Shown here piece after piece: positions 55,176 to 64,000 of a DNA stretch of 64,000 nt. Positions within the stretch are counted from its first letter, which is position 1; every line of letters starts with the position of its first letter. Source of the stretch: Lineus longissimus (lineage: Eukaryota; Nemertea; Pilidiophora; Heteronemertea; Lineidae); the NCBI RefSeq assembly GCF_910592395.1, contig NC_088321.1, positions 3,102,001 to 3,166,000 on the forward strand, read 5' to 3'. The notes beneath the pieces are model-generated. The model saw only the letters and a list, made by a program, of their open reading frames with translations. It did no database searches and was not told where the DNA came from. A program made the position numbers and the translations under genes.

Positions 55176-56236
55176 TGTCGCACAGGTTGTCTGCAATGTT
55201 GGTACCCTCAGTGGGGCTTCATTTATAGGCCTAAGAGGCCATAGAATTACGCAAGAAAACCACAAATCCTTGAAACTTCGATTCTGTTTTCTTCCACGTA
55301 GGCCAAGGGAGTCTAAATCTAAAAAGTGCAACAAAAAAGAGGGTTGTAGAAAAACAGAGGATGAGCTCCTCGTTTTTCTTCGGAATTTCGTGACTACTAT
55401 CATTGCCTGAATATAATTTTGCTTTATTAATGCAAGCGTTCGTAGATTTTCCTTCAGAGTTTCAATAAACACTTTTTTTGTTTTGGGGGGGGGTTTAGAT
55501 CAATCTAAAAAGTGCTTCAGCTTCATGAGACAACCTGTATAAACGGTCGGCGAGTGGCCTTACCATTTACGTCATTCCACATGTGCACTCATCGACCAGT
55601 AGGCCCACAACAGTTCGAATCAATAGGGCTGCGGTTTTAAGTGGTTTAGCGTAACCATGACAGCTAGGCTGAGCCGTCACTAGTTACCGACCGACTGCAA
55701 GGGCCAGTGAAGTCATTCATTGGTTACCGCTGGTGAATAGACTCGGGAGAAGAGGACGGGCCTTGAATATCCCGAAGTGGTGTTATTTCCCCGAACATAC
55801 AGTATACCCTTGATTGGGTAGGACATAGTGTGATGATGAAGAGCGGATTAACGGGAATCCGTAATTATGTCCATCTTACCGACTTTTCTTCTAAACCGAT
55901 CCGTAGTATGTCTCGTACAATCGCACATGGCTTTGCACCTTGTACACAATGATGTACGTCTGTTCGATGGCTCCACGCTTTTCGCATGTATTGTGTGTGT
56001 AGGGCTGAGAAATGCACAAGGACTTCATTATGTATGACCGAGACTCACAGCAAATAGCATAAAGTATGAGGCGGAGCTTTAAAATGAGCCTAAACAATAT
56101 AAATGCTTTGAAGAGAAAAAAACAACCTGTCTGTTGTTCTCACACCGTAATGTATACGGAAACGCCTTGCTTGCTAACAATTGCATTCACATCATGCTGT
56201 GGAAGCAACCGTAATTTTTCTGTTCCATATATACTC
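55176..56236. other. No gene recognised
   Basis: Contains the word AATCTAAAAAGTGC twice (near 55316 and 55504) and a G run (55485-55493). The first could be part of a pogo terminus. Nothing coding. Confidence 0.4.
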
Positions 56237-56245
56237 ATCATGTTG

Positions 56246-56636
56246 CGGCGTTGCGAAAACAAGGAACGGAACGGAACGGAATAATGTTACGGAATAGGGT
56301 GAAAATCCGGTCTGTAGTTTATAACTACGTAAAAAGGCAAGGTTGAGCACTTAGAGGGAGTCCGGAGATGACTTTGCCAGGCCCACATTGTTCTACTCTA
56401 GCTCTGGTGCTACATAGCCAATAAAAAGTGTGATGAAACACAACAAACGTTGACCAAAGTTATAATTTTGTTGTGTTTTCATCAATCTTGCCGACAATTG
56501 TCAGTTTTTTGGGCGCTTAGCACCGGGCCATCACCCGGGGTTTACTGTAACGACAACAACAACTGGCATGATCATTACGGGGCGTCTGCAGACCATATTC
56601 CGTAACATTATTCCGTTCCGTGTTTTCGCAACGCCG
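56246..56636. mobile_element. 391-bp MITE with 9-bp target duplication (MULE-like)
   Basis: Ends CGGCGTTGCGAAAACAAGG and inverted CGGCGTTGCGAAAACACGG extend through GAACGGAATAATGTTACGG. They are flanked by the identical 9-mer ATCATGTTG (56237-56245 and 56637-56645). An inner inverted pair (TGATGAAACACAACAAA near 56431 and its partner near 56467) gives a foldback core. The end pattern CGGC..TT..(G/A)AAAAC.CGGA matches the 21.2- and 22.2-kb elements. Confidence 0.9.
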
Positions 56637-56904
56637 ATCATGTTGTGTATATATCCTTTAGCTTATTTCTAAGAGTGTAGCAGGGAAAGTCTTGGACATG
56701 TTAGATGAAAATTGATGCTTATTAAATTCCATATCCGTCCCAAACAGACGGAAATGAGGACGTTGGTTAGAATTTGTGCTCTCATCGTTTGATATGACTT
56801 ACAGCCGGATCATGAATAAGTCATGTCAAAGTCATATCATTATCAGAGCAAAGCATACTGTTTTGAATATTTTTCATACAATCAAACCAGGCAGCATCCA
56901 CAGA

Positions 56905-57213
56905 TCAGCTGCTAGTGTCAACTTCAAGTGCGTTTTCATTTAGTTTAAGAGCAACTTTGCAGGCATAAGTTGGCATTGTGGATAAATCTTGACCGGCGTG
57001 AGTATTACACCTGGGCCGACTGAATCGAAACTCGAGAACGAAGGTGGCGATAGTGACAATAACAACGCCTATCAACGGATAGTGTGCCAGCGCTAGTAAA
57101 ATGCTGTTAGTGCGCTGAGCCAATTCATTCGGCGACTCTGAGGCAGAAATAAGTTGTCTTAGCGTCAAAAACCAAACACCATGCCAAAGTGACTCAAAGA
57201 AAAAAGATGCCAT
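56905..57213 (-). CDS. Unrecognised 102-residue ORF with a possible membrane segment
   Basis: ATG 57213 begins MASFFFESLWHGVWFLTL. A hydrophobic stretch YPLIGVVIVTIATFVLEF (about residues 46-63) could span a membrane. Cys and His lie in RCNTHAGQD. An in-frame stop occurs a few codons upstream of the ATG. No family is recognised and no splice partners are evident. It could be a small membrane protein, an exon or chance. Confidence 0.2.
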   Translation of the reverse strand: MASFFFESLWHGVWFLTLRQLISASESPNELAQRTNSILLALAHYPLIGVVIVTIATFVLEFRFSRPRCNTHAGQDLSTMPTYACKVALKLNENALEVDTSS

Positions 57214-58974
57214 CCACGCAGATAGCCTTCATTAGGAAGTTATAATGCTGCATGTGAGGGTGGCCCAAAGGGCTCGGGTATGAAAACGCCGGTAAATATT
57301 GATCAAGCGCGGTTTCGTTGGTGCATAGCTCTCACCAGTGAAGCATGCACTCCCCAATGTATAGATGTAATCGACATGTTAAACAACCAGCACCCCTCCC
57401 CCCCCCCGTCACATTCCTCGGTGTGCATCCTTGTCTAAACTTGGTTCAACTTTGTCCACGAGCTCGAGCTCGGCAGAAATCTTGACCTTCGAGTGGTATT
57501 TTCCTAGGGGTCGGGTAACAATAGTTTCTACAAGTACTCAGGCTATGTGTCCCCTGTCCCGCAATGCCCATCGCCACTCGACCTTCAACCCTCCACTTTC
57601 CCGACAACCTTTAGCTAAATACCTTACCAGTTATCTGTGACGTCACTGATAGCGAACAAACAAAATTGCTATTCGGTGTGCCTAACATCGCCTGTAGCTA
57701 CCGGAGTTTCTATTCGGGGATAGTGCCTATTATGGACACTTTTGGCATATCCCACTGTTAGACTTTGATAACGCTATCAGAGTACGGATTCGTTTGGCGG
57801 TGGTGAATCCCGATAGAACCGGTTCAATGAAAAGATGATTGCGACGCGAATCCTGAACGTTCGTTTTGAACATACTAGGTGTATATCTTAACAGTCAAAT
57901 AATATTCAAACTTACATTGTTTAATAAGGACGATTGCTTGTGGGAGATGGTTTCAAGGTTATTATTGACAAGAGTGTACAGAAAACATGATTGACAGGTC
58001 AGACAGCCCAATTCTATGTCCCACTGGCTACTAGAATTGTACATTTCCAATGGTGGTCATTACTAATAGGTGGTTATAAATCTTTTGATTGATCTGCTAG
58101 GCCTATGTAAGAGAGTACATGTATATCAGAGCGATTCATATAATATAGATTCCGATCCTTGACCATCACAAATATATATGCCTACATCTCCGAAACGGAC
58201 AACTTGAGGTGACGGGCCATGTTAGCCAAATTTGCGGACAATGTCGACTTTAAAATTGAATTGCTCCTAGCCATGACTGATAAGCGACTCTTAGTAAAGA
58301 AATCTGGAATCTTGAAGGAATTTTGCGCACGATAAAAGCAAAAAAATATATTTCAAATTGCCTTTGATTAGGACAAATTATTGATACAATAACATCGGTA
58401 TTTACAACATGAACAGGCTAATCACGCTGAGCTCCGTTGTCCGACACCTCAATTACCACTGGGAATCAACACAGAATAACTCTCTGCATCTCGTAACAGT
58501 GCCCCTTTTTGCAATTTAGGTCACGGTAAATGAATCAATCGCTAATTAGTCGCATAAAACGCGCTAATTTCGAATTTTGAAAAAAAAATTCTAGTAACCT
58601 TTTGAAAATTGAAACAAAAACCTCTCTGTTACGTGAAAGCCAAAGTGTATCCGTTGTGAATGCAACTATCAACTTCCGAATGCAGCGCTCCAAAAAAGGG
58701 CAATAAGACGTATTTTAAAATCGTTTGTGCTTCTTACTTATCAAACAAACATCTAGCTATTCAGGTGGAATCAAAACTTCATGATACCTGGCAGATATTA
58801 AATGTTTAAGTCACGATGCCCCGCCTATTTAAGTAACATGATCCGTCACCTTAAATAGGTCTACATATACAATATAACGGCAACTACATAGCTATAGTCC
58901 CATCATTTTCACAGATTCTATTCAAATCCCATCGGATTGTCACATCATACTAGAAAATACCTAGATTGTCATTA
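57214..58974. other. No gene recognised
   Basis: Short frames only (for example 57431-57640). A 10-base C run lies at 57398-57407. No repeats are supported. Confidence 0.4.
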
Positions 58975-59074
58975 NNNNNNNNNNNNNNNNNNNNNNNNNN
59001 NNNNNNNNNNNNNNNNNNNNNNNNNNNNNNNNNNNNNNNNNNNNNNNNNNNNNNNNNNNNNNNNNNNNNNNNNN
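58975..59074. other. Assembly gap, 100 N
   Basis: Exactly 100 N, the conventional size for a gap of unknown length. Translations that cross it are not meaningful. Confidence 1.
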
Positions 59075-59539
59075 CGGGTTGGTTGCAGGGATTTGATCGG
59101 ACATATGCCTACCCCGAAACAATTGTCAACCTACGAATTGGTCCTCAAAATCAACGACATACTCATAAGCAAGTTGCAGGGCGTCTCCACAACGTATTAG
59201 AGAGCAGACAGGCCAGTTTCTGATGATGAACACAACAGCACTACTATTCAATTGAAATTCTTACATGTAATTTAATGACTCCAACGGCATGCCAACCATT
59301 CGTCTCATCTTAAAATAAGGTTAAATTGTCATGCTTCTCCTAACCTTGACCTCCCAAAGGGACTCAACACGGTTTAAAACGTTCGGTTAAATTTTCAGGG
59401 AGAGTTGTTTCAGTTCAAAGTATCTAATCAATAGCATATTTGTAAATGTTCGGCCAAGTTATAATCAATATGAAATACAAACGTTTCTCTCTGCTGTTGG
59501 TCATTTATTCCATGAATTACCCCAGGACAGAATGTTAAA

Positions 59540-60297
59540 GGTACGGGAGTCATTTTGCGCAAGCGCACACAATTCCCGTATCTCTAGCTTATTCCTACTA
59601 CGGCAGTTCTCCCGTACCGTTTTAGTGCGCTATCAGTATATACGGAACTATAACTTGTAACTTATATTTTTGAATACCGGTATCGAGTATACCAGTATAG
59701 AGTATTCGCCGAACGTATACACCCCCGTGTACATGTACGTGACAAGACTAAATTATGAAATGACGTTGAAAATCTTACACAACCAACACTTTTTGTTATA
59801 AGATACGGAAGATGTATGATATTGCCTGTTATTTTGGAGTGAAAGTCAGTTTTTAAAACAAATGAAGAAATATTATCACAAAATTTAGAAGAAAAATCAA
59901 GGGCACAATGGAGCAGAAAATTAGAAACGGGGCTGTCGTGGGACTCGAACCAGGGTCAAAGGCGTCCGAGTCCTATGCGGTATACATTCGACCAAGCTGG
60001 CTCATCTGATTGATGCAGCCTATACCCAGTTTTATTTGTGAACCTCCTGTATGAAGCCCTTTGTCTAATGTTTCTTCACTTGAAATATTCTTCGAAAGTA
60101 TTTTCACATTCGCACGATATACTAAATTTTGATTGTTTAAATTGTTCAAATCGAAGACGCGCGCACTGTCATTGTAAAGAGTATTATTTCTGAGCCGCAG
60201 TTGAGCAACAAAAACGTGTTGGGCATGCGCAAAATAACTCCCGAATATGTACCTTTTGCATTCGGACATAAGGATACGGGTCCCGTACCTCAAGACA
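59540..60297. mobile_element. Possible TIR element containing a tRNA-like segment
   Basis: GGTACGGGAGTCATTTTGCG at the left and the inverted words GGTACGGGA and CGGGAGTTATTTTGCGCATG at the right (about 60224-60297) suggest related inverted ends about 750 bp apart. The ends are imperfect and no target duplication was found. Confidence 0.35.
59928..60008 (-). ncRNA. tRNA-like sequence, probable SINE or tRNA relic
   Basis: On the minus strand an A-box-like GAGCCAGCTTGGTCG is followed about 35 bp later by a B-box-like GGTTCGAGTCCC. These are the internal RNA polymerase III promoter elements of tRNAs and tRNA-derived SINEs. Flanking stems do not close into a good tRNA cloverleaf by eye. A tRNA-derived SINE head or pseudogene is more likely than a functional tRNA. 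Confidence 0.45.
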
Positions 60298-61388
60298 GTG
60301 CATTATAATATTCAGAGCATCGGTTTATGTTGACGTTTACACACATGAAAATGTTTAAATCGTTTAATCGTAATTGCTTAGCCATGAAGTTTTAATCCAT
60401 TGGTTATCCCGAATCCCTTGAGTGCAAAGGCGATCTTCATTCTTAACTTAATCCGACGAAAGAGTTGCCTCTGATGACATTGGCAGGGTTGCCAGCGCGC
60501 GGGGGACGGGGACGGGGATAAAAATATATCAACATTCTCAGGGTTTCATACAGCGGGGGGGAACATATCCCCCGCCACATTATTTGGTGATGGGGGGAGA
60601 GGGGGGGTATATCCCCACATCATCCTGATGTTTTAAAGTCTAAAGTGGCATTTAAATATACTAAGAAGCAGTTTTAGCGTTTTCAGGTGCAAGAAGCTTT
60701 CGGAGGGGTCATTTTCTATTTAAAAAAATATTTTCGATGCTTCTTTTCGTCCTGGCGGAAACCCTGATTGCGGTTCAGAAAATGTTCTGTGGTGATGTAC
60801 ATTATTTTTTGACACTGTGGATGTCAAAGTCATTAGCTCATTATCAATATCGAACGCCCAATGGTTTTTGATAAAACAGGTAAATCCCGATATTCATGTA
60901 TATTGAGAATTCGAAATTATGAAAAACTTCCAAACTTGGGGCGCCCGTTGGGTATGCCAAAGTGTTAAACGACTGGTCGCCTCATCACGGTTTGGTCGAT
61001 AAAAGGTGTCGAGTTACAGCCAGAGGAAATGGAACACACAACGCATACACACAACGTCACAATAGAAATCAACAGGTGCGAATGGCCATGCAGAGCGTAT
61101 GCCCCCCCCCCCCGTCCCCTCCCATTACATATGTCTGTAACAGGACGAAAGAGCGGTACATCCATGGAACAGCTATTTCCTCATTGTTAAGTTGAGCTTT
61201 TGGTGTATAACGACATTCGACAATGTTCGATTAGGTAATGAGTACAAACGGTCTCACGCAAGGTCGAAATAACACTCGAGTCACGCTTTTACACTCAATC
61301 CTGCACAACTTGACGTGCCAACACAGGAAAATGGACTACTTACAATGTATTTAGGATGTACACTCTTATCAAACTGTGTGGGCGTATG
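60298..61388. other. Non-coding with G runs
   Basis: G-rich hairpin-like DNA at 60503-60620 (GGGGGACGGGGACGGGG, then GGGGGGGAACATATCCCCCG and GGGGGGTATATCCCC) resembles the G/C-run units at 23.3 kb in style. C run at 61102-61113. No gene. Confidence 0.4.
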
Positions 61389-61390
61389 CG

Positions 61391-61400
61391 TATATAAATA
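61391..61400 (+). promoter_or_regulatory. TATA box candidate
   Basis: TATATAAATA with a GC-rich flank lies 108 bp upstream of the ATG at 61499. It is the clearest core-promoter-like site in the window. It matters only if the two-exon model downstream is real. Confidence 0.35.
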
Positions 61401-61498
61401 GCCGGTAGAAAAAAAACCCTTCCTACTAGTGGTGATCGACCGTTTTTCTTTAGATCAAGCAAGATTGTAAGTGCTTCTTCGATCGATTGCACTCCGAC

Positions 61499-61903
61499 AT
61501 GATGGCTGAATTCGGAGACAAGTTCAAGACACTAATGGAGTCGGTAGAGGAAGTCATCTAAGCTGAGAAGAAGACCATTGATCTCGGTGAGGTTAGTAGA
61601 GAATGATTTATAGTTTTAATTTTTGAATCGAAGAAAATAGATGAGTGTCAACTATTATTCTTGACTGCGAGCCAAAAGGAAATAAGCCATGATACCGAAA
61701 ACCTACCAGTTGATGACACTGTATACTCATGGAATGTACAAAGCTGTGTTGACCATTTTGTGGGTTTCTTTCAGGGTCAAGAGAAGATCTTCAAGATCAT
61801 TGAATACATCGAGGGAAAAGTGTTCCTGAATGTGAAGAGTCATCTTCCCTTTGTGACCAAAATCCAAGTCCAACTTTTTGACCCATTCTTGCGCTTTCCC
61901 TGA
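61499..61903 (+). pseudogene. Possible two-exon small gene with one stop
   Basis: Exon 1 (61499-61591) opens MMAEFGDKFKTLMESVEEVI, hits an in-frame TAA at 61559-61561, then reads AEKKTIDLGE to a donor-like GAG/GTTAGT. A TGGGTTTCTTTCAG acceptor precedes exon 2 (61775-61903), in the same phase: GQEKIFKIIEYIEGKVFLNV, then KSHLPFVTKIQVQLFDPFLRFP and TGA. The product would be about 73 residues of amphipathic, Lys/Glu-rich helix without a signal peptide. The single stop makes it a recent pseudogene, a sequencing error, or a wrong model. The opposite strand is also open (61727-61915), which weakens the case. Confidence 0.3.
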
Positions 61904-62039
61904 GATGGCGCCCAAAGATTTTATTTTTTATTTCAGATAAGTAAGATATATGCTACAAAATTAGGCATGCCTTAACACCCAGCTCCCTGTGGCAATTTAG
62001 CTATAGTGTTTCTTTTCACCCATGTCAAAAAGGGCCTAA

Positions 62040-62482
62040 GAGACAAGACCACTAATGAATATTCCTAGGTTGGAGGGTCGAGGCCTATCAATCAGACGAG
62101 TGCATGTTTTTAACTCTCAAGTACATATTTGGAGAGGTATTGAAAACATATTTGTTGTGGCAAGTCTACAGATATAAAGAAATTTTTTGATGAAAAAAAT
62201 AATTTCGAATTTTGCTAATTGGGTAATAGGGGGCGTGTTTTGAGTTTTTTCTGCCAGTTGGCTGAAAAGAGTGGAAATATCAAAGTCTGTATAATTTGTC
62301 GATTATCAAAAAATGTCCGTGGTCAACTACCAGTTTATTTTTCACCATTTACTTGTCCGACTGTCCGGAATATCATATCAAAATTTCAGATTCACAACCC
62401 CACGCAGTATTTGATGCGTCGCGGTCAAACATTGACAATTTAACTGCTAAAAGGCTTAACAAATCAATTGTGGTCTTGTCTC
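62040..62482. mobile_element. 443-bp MITE, inverted relative of 46712-47145
   Basis: Bounded by GAGACAAGACCAC and GTGGTCTTGTCTC. The interior matches the 46.7-kb copy in reverse orientation almost throughout (ATATTTGGAGAGGTATTGAA, CTGCCAGTTGGCTGAAAAGA, TTGATGCGTCGCGGTCAAAC). Flanks CTAA and CTGA differ at one base, so a 4-bp duplication may have decayed. Confidence 0.8.
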
Positions 62483-62900
62483 CTGATGGGTAGGGGTTCT
62501 ACCAAGGCCTATTGCTCCCATACCACAAGGTTTATCAACTTGCACTTACTTTGAGAGCAAGGTCGAATCATACTTTAACAATACCCCAAAGGGCAATTAT
62601 GTAGGGTTTGTGGTTTTCGCTTGACAGCAGTTCAAATTAACCCCTTTATTTCTATTTAAAAAAGATCGCAATCCGTCAAAATTGAACTTAAGCAATTAAC
62701 TCAGTAATTAGTGAATATTTTTGGCTAATATTTTACATGCTTTTATCTCTCCATAAGAGATACCTACACACCAAATTTCATTAAAAACCGTTGACCCCCA
62801 CCTTATCACTCACTGCATGGTCTACTCATGGACGCACACTAAAGGAAAATTAGCCATCAATTCCGCGTAGTTTCGCTCCCGAATTAGTATTTAGGGCTAG
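62483..62900. other. No gene recognised
   Basis: Non-coding DNA between the MITE and the 3' end of the non-LTR element. Confidence 0.4.
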
Positions 62901-62904
62901 GTTA

Positions 62905-64000
62905 GCATCTTTATTTATTTATTCGTGTAAAATACATGTACAATATTTGATATAACATGACAAGACATTGGATTATGAACAAAATAAAACGTACATGCAT
63001 TACACTGGTAACCATGTAGGTCGAGACCTATTATATGGCACCAGATAATATGGGTTGTGTCGTCGGGGTGCCGGCGACATGCGCACTAAGTGGGCCGACA
63101 GTTTGCACAACGGCAGAAAGTGACGAAAGTGCACATGTCGTCGACATCCAAACGATCCAACCTGTCAAAATAATAAACATTAAGGGACGATTTAAAATGC
63201 ATTTTTTTCAAATTATGTAATTGGACCGGGAGGCTGTTCCACAGCTTCGGTGTCCTCACCCAGTATGAGGCACCGAACGTCTCCGAGTGGAATCTCGGCT
63301 GCGCCAGTCGTAAACCGTCGCCCCTTACAGCCGGGGTTATATAAAAACGTGCATTAAAATCCAGGACATTATAATAAGAATCGTGCATAAAAACTAGATC
63401 CTTGATTTCCCGACGGTACGACAGGGGCAGCAGAGACAACGCTCGCAGACGCTCCACATATGGCATATCAGGGCCTAAAATGTGACGAGTCACCCTCCGC
63501 TGGACACGCTCTAAAGTTTCAAGATCACGTCGCACATGTGTGTCGAATACCACCGTACCATATTCAAGGCGACTACGCACAAGTGATTTATACAACATGA
63601 TATTCAAATTAACGTCTGCAGTACGCCCGCATACACGCCTGATCATACCCCACATTCTACTTGCACTGCTTGCAATACCATTGACATGAGATGACCATGA
63701 CAGGTCCGAAGAAAAGACAATACCAAGATCCTTGAATTTATCAACCCGACACAATGCAAAACCATTGATATTGTAAAAGAAGTGTGTCGGATTTAACTTC
63801 CTAGTAACACTCATGACCATGCATTTGCTTGGGCTAAATGTCATGCCCCACCGTTTACTCCAAGCGTACAATTTATCAAGGTCGGTCTGAAGTAGCAGAC
63901 AGTCGGTTACAGACTCTATCTCCCTACACATTTTGGAATCATCAGCAAAAAGATCCATGACAGTACCGTCACTAACGACCTCAGCAATATCATTTATGTA
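62905..64000 (-). pseudogene. Non-LTR retrotransposon reverse transcriptase, runs off the window
   Basis: One long minus-strand frame, open from the window edge to a stop at 63086, encodes the end of an ORF2 reverse transcriptase. It includes the catalytic FADD (MDLFADDSKM, about 63930-63958), WGMTFSPSKCMVMSV (about 63820-63855), LGIVFSSDLSWSSHVNGI (about 63680-63730), LYKSLVRSRLEYGTVVFDTH (about 63545-63600), RVQRRVTRHILGP (about 63475-63510) and YWVRTPKLWNSLPVQ (about 63230-63270). It copies element RNA into the target. About 180 bp of 3' UTR with a TTTA-type repeat (62910-62923) follows. The fragment is intact as far as seen. The N-terminal endonuclease lies outside the window. Jockey/CR1-like; exact clade not resolved. 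Confidence 0.9.

Noticed and set aside
55316-55520. AATCTAAAAAGTGC direct pair as pogo terminal repeat
   Set aside because: The pair is direct rather than inverted, and no convincing partner or TA duplication was found left of 53845.
58937-59223. Open frames crossing the N gap
   Set aside because: The 100 N block is of unknown true length, so the frames have no meaning.
59928-60008. Functional tRNA gene
   Set aside because: Box-like words are present, but the acceptor and anticodon stems do not pair well by eye.

Overview
The window is eukaryotic and repeat-dominated. It has spliceosomal introns, no operons, long non-coding stretches, many transposon families and frequent poly-C/poly-G runs. 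The mix of BEL/Pao, DIRS tyrosine-recombinase, CR1/L2/Jockey-like non-LTR, PIF/Harbinger, pogo and MULE elements, plus palindromic words such as TACATGTA, suggests a marine invertebrate. The species cannot be fixed from this sequence. No intact host gene is recognised. Only a few weak host-gene candidates remain: a two-exon gene with a TATA box near 61.4-61.9 kb, a small ORF behind a splice acceptor near 46.5 kb, and ORFs near 41.4-42.0 and 56.9-57.2 kb. There is one 100-N assembly gap at 58975-59074.

Layout, 0-21 kb. A decayed BEL/Pao gag-protease relic (0.6-4.4 kb) is followed by a 96-bp tandem array (6.2-6.6 kb) and a 997-bp inverted-repeat element with a TAA target duplication (6986-7982). 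Next come a pearl/HINE-like tandem-core element (9.35-10.48 kb), a small MITE, a CR1/L2-like 3' fragment and a DIRS retrotransposon (12.65-17.76 kb). The DIRS RNase H region is split by a 1,239-bp PIF/Harbinger-type element (13967-15205). Minisatellites and a 177-bp tandem duplication follow.

Layout, 21-38 kb. A 5.75-kb TIR element (21236-26984) has a perfect 9-bp target duplication. It contains a 71-bp satellite, a second TIR element with its own perfect 9-bp duplication (22162-24139) and a non-LTR fragment. An 8.4-kb inverted-repeat-bounded block (28859-37265) then carries a multi-exon MULE transposase pseudogene. One of its introns holds a TTAA-flanked MITE, and its left arm is interrupted by tandem arrays and a 914-bp long-TIR element.

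Layout, 38-64 kb. A 7-kb zone of block duplications and inverted ~58-bp arrays (38.4-45.7 kb) is followed by two inverted copies of a GAGACAAG MITE (46.7 and 62.0 kb). There is also a tyrosine-recombinase retroelement 3' end (52.1-53.5 kb), a pogo/Tigger-like transposase pseudogene (53.8-55.2 kb), a 391-bp relative of the 21-kb TIR elements (56.2-56.6 kb), and a non-LTR reverse transcriptase running off the right edge.

The genes do not form a pathway. The window is a record of layered transposition. The strongest observations are the nested CGGC-ended elements with exact 9-bp duplications, the in-frame duplication-free insertion in the DIRS ORF, two elements that keep only a first transposase exon, and two DIRS elements that independently show the same palindrome-plus-downstream-half architecture.
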